A DNA stretch of 64,000 bases. It comes from Odontocerum albicorne. Its lineage: Eukaryota; Arthropoda; Insecta; Trichoptera; Odontoceridae. Positions 43,703 to 54,907 of the stretch are shown piece by piece (within the stretch, counting starts at the first letter, position 1; every line of letters begins with the position of its first letter). The translations under genes and the position numbers were made by a program. Under the pieces are notes generated by a model. It made no database searches. It saw only the letters and a program-made list of their open reading frames with translations, and was not told the DNA's origin. The DNA lies in assembly GCA_949825065.1 (NCBI GenBank), contig OX463854.1, forward strand, positions 17,981,226-18,045,225, in the 5' to 3' direction.

Positions 43703-46375
43703 CTAGTGCTTATAACGGAAGGGTAGGTCGGATTTACTCTCGTAAGCCCCCAGGGCAGCGACTAAGGGATTGCTGTGATTTTGTTGGCTTTTATAGAACT
43801 TCACGGTCCAAGGGAGGATGTGGTGTTGTAGGGTTTCTTTTCGCAGTTCGGCGTGAAGTCGGGTAAGGTTTGTTCTGGGATGGGTGTTAAAAGATATCTT
43901 GAATGCCTTATTCTGCACTATCTGGAGTTTCGGGTGATCCGTGTTGCTCACACTACCCCAAACGGGTGCAGCATAGGTCAAGATAGGACGAATAAGGGTT
44001 TTATAGAGGAGGAGCTTATTTTTGGGTGAAAGGAAGCTGCGTCGATGAAATATCGAACTGATAGCCCCTATGCCCTTGTGACCCTTCTGTCTGATGGTAT
44101 TCAAATGGGTTTTCCACGTCAGTCGCCGGTCGAGGTGCATGCCGAGGTATTTAACCACGTCCTGCCACTCAACCAGGCAACCACCGATGAATAAGGGCAT
44201 CGACGGCACTCTTTCCTTGACTTTTCGGGAGAACATGATGGCCTCCGTTTTGGCGTCATTGATTTTGAGCCTCCAGTTCTGGTAGTATTTCTCAAGGATC
44301 TCAAGAGCAATCTGAAGACGGCGACCAGCTCGATCCACCTTGAGTGACGATGCGTATCATGCCGCATCGTCAGCAAAGAGTGCGAGCTTACACTTTGGGG
44401 GAGTAGGAATGTCGTGTGTGTAAATGTTAAATAGACATGGCTCAAGTATACTGCCTTGGGGGACACCCATAGGGAGGGGCCTGGCGGATGACGTAGAATG
44501 ATGAGTGGTGACTGTGAAACTTCTATTGGAAAGGTAGGATTGAAGTCGTTTCACAAGATAGAGTGGAGTGCCAGTAAGGAGAAGTTTGTGTAGAAGGCCA
44601 TCATGCCAGACAGTATCAAAAGCCTTCTCGAGGTCCAGCAGTACCATGCCAGTACTTCTGTTCCTATTGAAGCCCATCGACACGTCTTCCACGACACGGG
44701 TAAGTTGCTGGACCGTGTTGTGTCTTGTCCTAAATCCAAATTCCTCATGAGGGAATGTATTATTGGATTCATGATGGAACACTAGCCTTGAGGCAACCAC
44801 TCTCTCAAGAATCTTGCCAAGACCTGGAAGAAGGCTGATGGGCCTGTAGCTAGTTGGATTTTCGGTAGGTTTATTTGGCTTGTGGATAGGAACAATATTG
44901 GCTATTTTCCAAATAGTCGGAAAATAGCCATTAAGGAGTGAGGCTTTTATTATTTTAGTAAGAAAAATCCTCGCTTTGAGTGGTAACTGTTTAAGAAGAC
45001 TATTGTGTATATTGTCGGGACCGGGTGCTTTTCGTGTTTTAAGTCTGTCAAGGATACGACCAATTTCGGACGGGGTGCAAAGTTGCACCTCGTTTTGGTT
45101 GGTCGGGGAGTAAGCAAAGCTGGTGAGAGTGTCCTCGACAGCTTTGTTGACATCAACATTTCCAAGGTCGGAAGTGATTGAGTACGTATTCTCGTAAGCG
45201 TCCGCCAAGGCATTAGCATTGTCAATGCCAGAAACAGCCAACCCTGAGGCTGTGCGCAGAGGTGGTATGCTTTGAGACGAGCACTTGATACCCTTGACGA
45301 CTCGCCAGAGAGTACCGTTACCCGGTTCTAGAGCTGCCAATTTTTTCTGCCATAGCTGATTTTTAAGTAGGCGGATTTCTTTTTTGATTTCATCTTGAAG
45401 GACGTTTAGAAGTGTTTTGTCACGTTTGTCTAGTGTACGTCTGTAGGTCTGTCTTTGTTTGTTTTTTAGAGATATAAGGAGTTTGATATGAGGAGTAAGA
45501 GTTATTTTGTATGGAGTGACAATTTTGAGGGGAACATTTTCATCACGGGCATTATAGATGAAGGTGGAGATGGTACCTATCGCGGCATTGATGTCCTGTG
45601 GGTTCACCAGAGTTTCAGGTGATAGGCAGAACTGGTTGTGGAGGTATGCTTTGTAACCCTTCCAGTCAGCATTGGCGTAGTCGTACTGCTCCCTGAGGCT
45701 AGCAATTGGCCTCACTCCCAATGTGAAGTAGACTGGGAGGTGGTCTGACGAGAGAGCTTCTAGAGCAGTCAAGCCAGAGATTTTAGGGTAGTTTTTGACT
45801 ACGGCAATGTCCAGTGTAGAAGGACTACGGGGTTTGGTGAAACAGGTATGTTGATTTGGATAGAGTATTTGACAGTTGTGGTTTTCCATATAATTGTACA
45901 GCGTCGTTCCGTTCGGGTTAGCTCTCAAGCAGTTCCAGTAACGGTGCTTGGCATTGAAGTCCCTGACCATGATGACCTTGGACCCCAAAGCCGGCACTGC
46001 CTAGATGTCCTTTTCCAGAAGTGAACGATATCCGGTACAATATGCTGCCACAATGGTGACTGTCTCCCTGTCAACCTTGAGGCTGATGGCAGTAGCCTCC
46101 AAGTTTGTCAGGGCGGGCGTGAGGAGTTGGGTATGATGGATAGTGTCTCGGATGAGGATCACGGTGCCTCCACCTCTACCGGAAACGCCATCCGATCTAT
46201 AGACGGTGAAGCCACCGGTGCCTCTCACACGAGATACAGGTTTTAACCAAGTTTCCATAATAAGCACAATATCTATACCTGAATTGTTTACCAACAGCAT
46301 CAGCTCCTCGATCTTCTGCTGCATGCTGTAGGCATTCCAGCAGAGCACTTTCATTCTAGAGAAACTCGTCATCAC
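43703..46375 (-). pseudogene. LINE ORF2 (endonuclease + reverse transcriptase), two nonsense codons
   Basis: One frame runs from ATG 46375 to the stop at 43703 (890 codons). It is broken only by TAG at codon 125 (46001-46003) and TGA at codon 673 (44357-44359). The APE-type endonuclease has KVLCWNAYSM, METWLKPV, VRDFNAKHRYWNC (normally GDFNAKH) and SSDHLPVYF. The reverse transcriptase has TSYRPISLLPGLGKILERVV, LLDLEKAFDTVWHDG, GVPQGSILEPCLFNIY and LALFADDAA, followed directly by the second stop. The thumb and C-terminus follow: VKYLGMHLDRRLTWKTHL, LLYKTLIRPILTYAAPVWG and LQIVQNKAFKISF. Order and motifs fit the Jockey clade. The endonuclease nicks target DNA and the RT primes there; the nonsense codons make this copy inactive, but decay is slight. 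Confidence 0.92.
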
Positions 46376-46419
46376 ACTTATCCTACGAGCTGCTCAATGA
46401 TCTCGATCCATCAATAAAT

Positions 46420-48670
46420 ATATCAGAATAACATTTTGAATTTTAATCCATATAAATAAATACAAATTGATTATTTTTACATATTACATGAAATAATGAA
46501 AATTAAACAGTAAATATATACAAACATTAAGGTGAAATTTAATGTGAATATGAGTAAATTTAATAAATGCATAAACAAATTTAAATAAAACATTTCATTT
46601 CAATTTATTTTATCACAGAAAAAAATATTTTTATAAATTTGAATTGCATATTCTTAAGAATATAAGCCAAATTGATGCGTGTTGGTGTACGATAGTGAAT
46701 TAAGTGTTTTTTAGGCTATTAACCTTGCCAAGAGTATTTCGTGCTCTTTGCGTGATCAATTTCATGAATGCAGGATTTTAATATTTGCTAAATTTAGAAA
46801 TTAACGTCACTATCGGAAATAAATAAAAAAATTAGGAATCAAGGATATGAAACCTTGAGGGAGAATACATTTATAAATTAAAAGCATAATTTTCAATCTT
46901 TTTTCATTTAGACTTCAACTGTTACAAATTATTTTCTTCATCATGATATATTTGTTCATCATTTGATACTGGCGCCATCCACGGTCATCATTCAAGGAGA
47001 AGAAAAATATATCTCTGTTTCAATAGTAAAGAGGTCATATTTTAAGAAATAATATGTATGCATTTATATTTCCATGTCTTTATTTCTTGATGATCTTGAT
47101 TTATTTCATTCATTCCGTTTATACACCTTATTACATGCGATGTTTTATTTTTACACTGTATACTTTTCCGTTGCTTATTAAATTTGTTTCGCACCTTTTA
47201 ATCTTTCTAAATTTTCATAATTGTTTACCCCCTCCCCCACTTGATTATGCATTTATAACTATTAAAAGTATTTCTTATTTAATATAGAATAAAATTGTCA
47301 ACAGAAATATAATTATTGTTCTAATATGAATACATTTTTTTACAACATTTATATAAATATTATTTTGTTATTTGCAATAGAATGTAAACGAACATTTACG
47401 TATATTCTCGAAAAAACACAATCGAAATTCGAACAGGCTTATTATTAAATATCATATCAGGTAAGCAACTTTTACGAGCGTCATTTAATTTGGTAAGCAC
47501 CAAATAATCTTACCGGTTCCTGTAGTTAAAAAAACAACAATTTAAGCATATAAGGCAAATGAAATAAAAATTGTTTTGGAGGTCATGTTTAAATTCTAGG
47601 GTGATTGAAAAATGGTGTGTGTTCAGTTGTTTAGTAATAAATTAATTAAAATTGCGATAAGTTAATGACAAAATGATCATACTCGGCAATTTAAACTAGT
47701 TAGTTTAATTTTTCAACAGTTCCATATTGATTAAAAATCGTTAAATTGTGAAATTTGTCCAAAATGAACATTAGATGACTAAGAACAATGACAAATATAT
47801 TTAACAAAGACTTGAATAATATTATTGTTATCACATTACATAATTTCTAATGCATGCGGTTAAAATTATCGTTTGATATTTTTTCATGAAAATCTGGATA
47901 CAAAACAGATCTACAAAAAGAAACAAATTGAAATAATCTACGAATTAGAAAAAAAATACAATAAAGAAGACATAATAAAATTTTGTGCTGCTTCAAAAAT
48001 CACCTGGAAATATTTTTTTCTACACGATTCCCTAAAACATAGAAAGAAAACTGATAGTCAATGTCCAAGAAAAGAAAAATATATTCTTAATAAATAAATC
48101 CCGGGCCTATCATAAAAATATAATTAAGTTTTTTTCCTTGATCTGCCTTTCTAAATGCTAATTTTAAGGCTCGTATAAGAAACGTAGTTTACCAGGTCAC
48201 AATTCAACAAAATAATATTGTGTGGAGCAGATTGGCCCAATAGTTCACAAAAAATTCGGAATGGATTTCTTTTCTCGAAGAATGTTACATATTTTGCAAG
48301 TATAAATACATTGATGCATATTATATGTTTGGTTTATAAAAGAATTAAATGTATTTTGCTTAATACCTCAAATTTATTTTCCTCAATATAGACGTGTTTC
48401 TAGAAGAGTACGCACATAGTTTATGCGATTTGATATTTTTATGTAAATTTAATTAGAGTTTAAAAAAATCCGAAATTAAATATTTTTCGACTTAAAAGGT
48501 GGTAAATGTCGGTTAATGGTCCTGAGTATACACGACGAGTTACACTCGTTTTTGAATGTGTGAGAATATCCTAGCATATTCATCGCGTCTGCACGCTGCT
48601 TTATTTCTATTGTAAAATAGTAAACGGCACTAATCAAATAGATCAAGTGTGTTAAAGCCTAAAACTTATA
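46420..48670. other. AT-rich non-coding stretch
   Basis: About 2.2 kb. A 74-codon Lys-rich frame at 47873-48097 (with QIEIIYELEKKYNKEDIIKF) is slightly suggestive of a helix-turn-helix, but it has no start context or support. Nothing else was recognised. Confidence 0.35.
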
Positions 48671-48909
48671 CAGGGTGGCGCAGAGGAAACGATGTTTTTT
48701 GAATGGCTAGTATTTTGCAGAGGGGTGACGACCTCGCCGCTCCGCTCACGGACAGTTCAGGTAATGCATTTTCAGTAGCCATGGCACTGTGGACCTTGGA
48801 GAATCGTGTCTTTGCCGTCGAGCAGTTTTTTAGAAACTGATTTTGTAGTTACTGTACAACGTCTTTTCCGACGACAGTTCAAGGTTGGGCGTACTCCGAT
48901 GGGTTAAAG

Positions 48910-50317
48910 CAGCGGTCGGCAACCCGAGGCCCGCGAGGAGTCTTGGTGCGACCCGCAAGATTCTCGCCGCAACGCACGTGACGGACGATATCATACACAC
49001 TTAAAATGGCTATTAAGGAAAAAAACTAGCTTGGTGGATTTCTGTGAGAGTTTGCCTTCTGAAAATTACAAGGAGTTAAAAAGGTTTGCTCAGCAAATAA
49101 TTACTATATGTTTGGTAGTACATATATTTCCCATCGCTAGCTACACCTTTTCCCCATCTCTCTGGTAATTTGTGGATGCCACGCCAAAAAAACCGTTGCT
49201 CTTTTGAGGCAAACCAATCATCGAGACATTTTCGTACATTTTCGTAAGAAGTGGAGCGCTGCTCAGCAAGTGTGTGTCCGGTAGATGCAACCAGTTTTGC
49301 TTTGTGTGATAGTGCATTATCATGAAGCAAAATCACTTTATGTTGCCTCTTGATATTCTGGTCATTTTTTACGCAATGCTTGGTTCAAATCCATCATTTG
49401 TTGTCGGTAGCGTTTAATATTAACGGTTTAGCCAGGTTTTAGTAGCTCATAATAGATAACACCCTTCTGATCCCACCAAACACAGAGCATTGTCTTCCGT
49501 CCATAGTGATTCGGCCTTGCAGTCGATGTCGCCGGTTTGCTTGGAGTTACCCATGACCTTTTACGCTTAGGATTCTCAAAACATATCCATTTTTCATCGC
49601 CAGTCACAATTCGATGGAGAAATGATTTTCTTTTGTACCTGGCGAGCAGCATTTCGCAAGTGGTTTTTCGGTTTTCCTGCTGTCTTTCATTCAGCTCATG
49701 TGGAACCCATCCCACTTTCTGGATCTTTCCCATGGCTTTCAAATGTATGGAGACGGTTTGTCATATCACATTTATTGATTCGCGAGATGTTGTTTCATTT
49801 GAGAGTCATCCTCATCCAACAATGCTTGCAATTCGGCATCTTCAAACTTTCTCGGTGGTCTTCCACCTTCTTCGTTTCTCACGTCAAAATCGCCCCTTTT
49901 GTATATTTTAAACCACTCAAAGCACTGTAATTTACCAAGAATATGCTCACCGTAAGCTTCGATAAGCATTTGATGTGATTCTGCAGCAGTTTTCTTCAAA
50001 TGGTAACAGAAAATTAACGTTGTCCGCAAATCGTAGTTTTCAGGCATAAAAACAGACATGTTCAATGCTATGAAAACCTATGTAGTTGTATTAAACTTTT
50101 ATTGTGAGTTAAAAGTCTTTGACAAATGTAAACACAAGAAAAAGGCGCCAATGACGCGGTTTGACAGTCTACATTGACAACTAGAGCTATCTATGAGCAA
50201 ATTCCGGTTTTATATCTACAGACTTGATACTGTAATGACATATGGCCCAAGTGCGGCCCGCACTAATCCCCACGTAAAATATTTGGCCCTCTTACAACAA
50301 AAGGTTGCCGACCCATG
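48910..50317 (+). mobile_element. hAT element remnant inserted in the DUF4817 transposon
   Basis: An 8-bp duplication GGTTAAAG flanks it (48902-48909 and 50318-50325). Ends are CAGCGGTCGGCAACC and, in reverse, CATGGGTCGGCAACC. Near 49030-49110 the plus strand reads SLVDFCESLPSENYKELKRF and then FGSTYI after a frameshift. This matches the C-terminal dimerisation region of hAT transposases (LFGSTYxCE). A mariner is inserted directly after it. The rest of the transposase is absent. Confidence 0.75.
49131..50215 (-). mobile_element. mariner (family F) nested in the hAT element
   Basis: Minus-strand transposase pieces follow family order. MSVFMPENYDLRTTLIFCYH (start at 50059) and ESHQMLIEAYGEHI come first, then VGWVPHELNERQ, HRIVTGDEKWICFENPKRKR, MLCVWWDQKGVIYYELLKPG, ILLHDNALSHKAK and KLPERWGKGVASDGKY. 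The HPPYSPDLAPSDY block is deleted (the frame jumps from VASTGHTLAEQ), so the third catalytic Asp is lost. Frameshifts occur elsewhere. Terminal repeats could not be placed exactly, so the limits are approximate. Confidence 0.82.
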
Positions 50318-50691
50318 GGTTAAAGCATTTCGAACTACCTGATCTGTCATGAAGAGGAAACCACCTGGCCTTCCCCGTTCCGTTAGGACATCAGAAAAAG
50401 TTGAAACAGTGAGAGTGGCAGTTCTTGCTAGTCCTCAGCGTTCCACTAGGCGCCTAGCTCCAGCTCTGGGTATGCCCCGTCGATCGCTACAACGCATTCT
50501 GCATGACGACTTTAAATTCCATCCCAATACATAATATAGGGACTTTTATAAAATTACACTAATTTAATAACCTAAAATTAATTTGTCAGTCTCGTGTATG
50601 TGTTTCCAGCCATATTTAAATAGCGCGATGCTGGTGGACTATTGTTGGAACAAAAATATTTGTTTTAGAACAAAAATATTTGTTTTCTACC

Positions 50692-50995
50692 AGAAACCGA
50701 GGAAGATTTGATAAAACACGCCAAAGCATCTCTGAAAGGGAATAACAAACCATTCCAAGTTGAGATGGATGTTAAAAATTTCTCCCCTAAAGAACTAACA
50801 GTAAAAGCGATTGACAACAATATTATTATTGAAGGAAAACACGAAGATAAATCAGATGAGAAAAGTTTCAGTTGCTACACTCAAGACGTGGTGTCTACCC
50901 TTGAGAATGGAATTCTAACCCTAACAGCTCTGAATCAAGTGATTCCAGAAAAAGAAGCTAAGGAAATACCTATTCAAGTGGAAAATAAAAATTAA
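50692..50995 (+). CDS. Small heat-shock protein-like exon with shortened alpha-crystallin domain
   Basis: An acceptor-like tract TTTGTTTTCTACCAG ends at 50691. The open frame then reads TEEDLIKHAKASLKGNNKPF, VEMDVKNFSPKELTVKAIDN and IIIEGKHEDKSDEKSFS, continues CYTQDVVSTLENGILTLTAL, and ends in EIPIQVENKN. The N-terminal half and the end of the alpha-crystallin domain are clear. About 15-20 residues between them, the GYxSRxFxRxYxLP strand region, are missing without a frameshift. No in-frame ATG precedes the domain, so an upstream exon would be needed. The P-I-x-V near the end could be an I-x-I anchor. It is either a pseudogene or an unusual shortened variant. It lies about 160 bp from the nested transposon cluster, opposite in strand to the intact heat-shock gene. 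Confidence 0.55.
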
Positions 50996-52802
50996 GCTAA
51001 GTGGTATTTGCGTGTGGATTATGTGATGTCAAAATTTATGCAAGTAGTTGGTTGGAATTGCTATTTTAACGAAACAGAAGTAGTAAAAAAGTATTTTATC
51101 ATCTTGTGATTTACAGTCTACATGATAGTAAAAAAACTTTTCTTCATCACGAATCGCCGGGTAGACTTAACAAACCTTAGCATATCATATTTCTCTAGTT
51201 TAGAAATTTGTAACAGTGAATATCCATTATTGTAGTTTTGGATATAGAAATGTTCAATATTTAAGTGCTGTAAAATGAAGTATTCTTCTTAGGACTAGTT
51301 CTGTCTATAGTTCCATCTTAGGGTTATCTGTGGTTTCATTGAACACGTGAAAACTGATCATTAACTAAACTAACATAGATAAAGAAATAGTTTTTTTTTT
51401 AAAGTATTAAGTAAACTAGATAAAAACAATAGTTTTGTCTTAATAGTTATAGATTAATATACAAATAAATTAAGTACACAAGTATTTAGGTTGCTAGTTT
51501 AAAACACTCAAGGTAATATTGATATTTTTTGAGAACCATTTTGTGCCTAAAAACCTTTTAGTTATCTAATCGCACTAAAGGACTAAGTTCTAAATTTCCC
51601 TAAAAAATATATTAAAAATAAAACTCGATAATAATTAATTATATATAATTGAAATGGATATTTTTTGAGCTCTAGAAGCTTCTTTTTAAAGCTTATTCAT
51701 TCAAAATGTTTTGAGTTTGTGAAAAAATCTAAATATTTGTGAAATCAGAAAGTTATTTTAAGAGATCTAAGTAAACAAAGAACTTGTTTCAATTACAATA
51801 AATAGGTTTTTTTTTTATTTCACTAGTTTTCATTTTTATTTCATCATTCACATTTGATTTTAAATTTATTCAAGTTTAATATACGAGTAAATAAGTCATC
51901 AAATATTCAGATATATCATACTTGTGATAAAGATAGTTTTGAATTTGGTTGTAAATGTTTTTTCTTGACTTGAAATATTTTTTTCTAATCATAAATAAAG
52001 GTTTACATGTAGAATTAAAAAAAATGGTATATTACTAATAAGCTGTTTTTTGAATGTATTTAATTCAATAAAATTTGAATAAATCAATTTTGTTTTTTTT
52101 TTCTCAATTAATTCAAGAATATGCTAACTAAAGTTATTTTGTTCTACAGCACAGATCATGCGTTGATAATTTCTAGAGTACGACTTCAGCCTTTTTGAGT
52201 TCATCATGAGAATTTAAATACTAAATAGAGTTTAAATATTGTCGAATGACAAGTAGTACGAAATTGAATTTTTTTATGGAAATTTGAAATCGCCATGATT
52301 TGTGCAGGTGCAGCAATTTAAAAAAGTTAATAAATGTTTGTTTTCTTGTTACATTTTTATATTAGGGGCAGCATCTTAACAATATCACGATACAAATTTA
52401 TGAATTTCAATGTTTATGTAATATTTATGAAAGGTAATGAGATGAATCTAATGCTTAGTGAGAATAAACAAGTCATGGAGAGGTAATATGTGGTCGTACT
52501 TATAATTGGTCATCTACATACACTGCACATATTGTACAAATGGAAGCAACGGTTGCATATATTTTACACTCATTGTAAGAATTTTACCAGATTCTTTCAC
52601 ATAAAAGTTGGTGTAAAATTGTACCCTTCCTCCATTTGCGTGGACCATATCCAGAGACAAAATTTGTTAAAAAAAAATACAACCATTCATTTGATAATTT
52701 CATCCCCTAAACATGCAATATTCTCATTATCATCACATCTTACAACCCTTTCCTTCATCATTTTATAACTGCCACTTCTACATCCTCTAAGTAAATTTAA
52801 TC
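50996..52802. other. AT-rich non-coding stretch
   Basis: Downstream of the heat-shock-like frame. No polyadenylation context or gene stands out. Short open frames here show no similarity. Confidence 0.35.
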
Positions 52803-52804
52803 TA

Positions 52805-53756
52805 CGAGGCATATCCAGAAACTAAATGTACTGAATTTTTGTAGGTTACAATTTTTTTTATTTAAACAAAAAAATTACGTGGTTACCGTAGTACATATGT
52901 AAGCTATTTTTCGACATAGTCGCCATTCCTCTCAATGCAGGTGGTGAAGCGGGGTATCAACTTTTTGATGCCTTCCTCGAAGTAGTTTCCCGCCAACCCC
53001 TCCGTCCACTTCTCCAACTCCTCCTTTACCTCCTCGTCGGTTGAAAACCTTTTTCCACCCATGTGCAGCTTCAGGGAGGTAAAGAGATAGTAATCTGAAG
53101 GTGCTAGGTCAGGGGAATGCGCGGGATGGTTCAGGACATCCCATTTAAACGAGGCGAGCAGTTCCTTCGTGGCGTTGGCCGTGTGTGGTCTTGCATTGTC
53201 GTGCAGCAGGCAGACTCCCTTTGTCAGCATGCCTCTCCTCTTGTTCTGAATCGCCCTCCGCAATTTTTTAGGGTCTCACAGTATCTTGCAGAGTTGATGG
53301 TCTCCCCTTGAGGCATATATTCAATTAAAATTATGCCTTGACAGTCCTTAAACACGGATGCCATGATTTTCTTGGCTGAAATTGTGGTTTTGAACTTTTT
53401 GGCGGAGGGTGAAGCGATGTGACGCCACTGTTGAGACTGCCTTTTGGTTTCAGGCGTGTAGTGTGCAACCCTAGTTTTATCTTCAGTAACGATGAAGCGG
53501 AGAAATTCATCTCCATGGAGTTTGCAGCGCCTCAAAAACTCTTGCCTTTTTACAAAATTTCGCACTTGGCGGGAGATTGGTTTGACATTTTTCACGAAAT
53601 GTGTTGTCGCGTCGACACTTCTCAACGTACCGACCTCGAACCGGTCTCGTTGCGGAGGGGAAGGGTCAGGCTACACGGAAGTGTAGCCAACATGTCGAAA
53701 ATAAAATCCATCCGGTCGTGAGAGCCTCAGTACACTTACTTTCTGGATACGCCTCG
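52805..53756 (-). mobile_element. Deletion derivative of mariner family B
   Basis: TA flanks both ends (52803-52804 and 53757-53758), and the terminal repeats match the element at 15354. It is 952 bp against 1330 bp. Relative to that copy, 15554-15941 is lost and replaced by about ten filler bases (TTTGTAAAAA). This removes the whole DNA-binding half of the transposase. The catalytic half is in decent shape: EFLRRCKLHGDEFLRFIVTE, LLHDNARPHTANATKELLAS and HPAHSPDLAPSDYYLF, with an intact C-terminus CIERNGDYVEK. GDET has changed to EDKT. A frameshift lies near 53270. Confidence 0.92.
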
Positions 53757-54297
53757 TATATTAGGCTTCACACCTCATTCAAGTACTATATTCCTTACAC
53801 ATTTTCTTCATGCTTTGATTTTTCATTATTATCTATCCATTCTTGTCTTCACTCATTCTTCCTACATTTTAATTCCAGAAGCTTTTTTAATCTTCTTCTA
53901 AAATACTCATATTTTAATTACCATTCATATTAAGCTTTCTTCCTTCATCTTGTATTACTTTTATTTTTTTTGCTGCAACTATTACTGTTGTGTTTCTTTA
54001 ATAATCTTTTCTTACTTGGTCTGCTTTTAAAATTGGCAATATTTCTTGATTTTATCAAGAAATCTCTTCATTCTTTATTTAAATCTTCGTTACTCTATCT
54101 CACACCTTTAGCCCACAATACATCACATTTTTCTCCAATTCTCTCATACACACTTCTTTCGCAGTAGAGCTTACAATTTCTTTCCTGACAACTATTATTG
54201 TATATTTCATTAATTGTATTTACACTCTTGATTTGAAATTCTTCCGCCTCTTATGAAATTTTTACTCAATATTTTTTCATTGAGGGTAGGCTTCTTA
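53757..54297. other. T/C-rich non-coding stretch
   Basis: A pyrimidine-rich plus strand, possibly another eroded retroelement remnant like those at 1290 and 4905. No block could be matched with confidence. Confidence 0.3.
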
Positions 54298-54305
54298 GTT
54301 TAGAG

Positions 54306-54899
54306 CAGGGGTTTCCAAACTATGACCCGCAAGCCAACACTGGCCCGCGAGCACCATCAATGCCCGGTACACCGGATATGCCCGGTATCCGGCCCTTCAT
54401 AGTATATTTTGATTACATTGTAAAATTTATAATGTAAGTAAATCATACAAAATCATAATAATCAGATATTTTTATTTAACGACCAATTAAGAAACACAAT
54501 AACTGTTATACATAATGAAATGGAACATTTTAACTGGAATTAATGATATGAGATTTATCCTAAAAACTTACAGTAAGTGACATACATAGGTAATTCACGT
54601 AATGAAAGTAAACATTATAATTATGATTAATGAGGTTTATGTAGCTGTAACTTTCCACTAACAATTGTTTGCAGTTGTGGATCAAGTTTACTAGTGGAAA
54701 TTATCAGCAGCGACTTCAAATGCTCATCAGTTAATTTGGATCTGTAAATATTTTTTGTATATTTCATTTTGGAGATTGTTTTTAATTGCGTAATTCAAAA
54801 CTACAGTATGTTGGTATGATGAGCTAGCTAGGTCTTGGCCCTTGGGACTTAGTGGAGGAGTCAGTGTGGCCCTTAGGCTAAAAAGTTTGGAGACCCCTG
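54306..54899. mobile_element. hAT MITE with 8-bp target-site duplication
   Basis: GTTTAGAG flanks both sides (54298-54305 and 54900-54907). Ends are CAGGGGTTTCCAAACTATGA and, in reverse, CAGGGGTCTCCAAACTTTTT. The subterminal GGCCCGCGAGC and GTGTGGCCCTTAGG segments resemble hAT-type elements. The 594 bp have no convincing reading frame. Confidence 0.9.
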
Positions 54900-54907
54900 G
54901 TTTAGAG

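Larger units (their letters stand above)
43333..46407 (-). mobile_element. Jockey-like LINE insertion with 12-bp target-site duplication
   Basis: CCATCAATAAAT occurs at 43321-43332 and again at 46408-46419, exactly flanking the element. On the minus strand the 5' end starts just before ORF2, so ORF1 is missing (5' truncation, typical of LINE insertion). The 3' end is an ATAATAATAATA tail, as in I/Jockey-type elements. The 3' untranslated region (43333-43702) has a perfect palindrome at 43382-43425. The insertion lies upstream of the small heat-shock gene, in the same orientation. Confidence 0.88.
48671..50535 (+). mobile_element. DUF4817-type transposon remnant, host of nested insertions
   Basis: The left part (48671-48909) starts CAGGGTGGCGCAGAGGAAAC. 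It encodes MALWTLENRVFAVEQFFRN with later stops, the start of the DUF4817 DNA-binding region. The frame resumes at 50318-50535 with RWVKAFRTT and, after a stop, MKRKPPGLPRSVRTSEKVET, RRLAPALGMPRRSLQRILHD. The two halves are separated by a hAT insertion with 8-bp target duplication. The catalytic half and right end are missing. Such elements are related to IS630/Tc1-mariner. Confidence 0.7.

Noticed and set aside
44094..44785. Several 60-73-codon plus-strand frames
   Set aside because: They are antisense shadows of the LINE reverse transcriptase.
47873..48097. Lys-rich 74-codon frame with a possible helix-turn-helix
   Set aside because: No recognisable family, no start context and strong AT bias; lysine-rich frames are common in such DNA.
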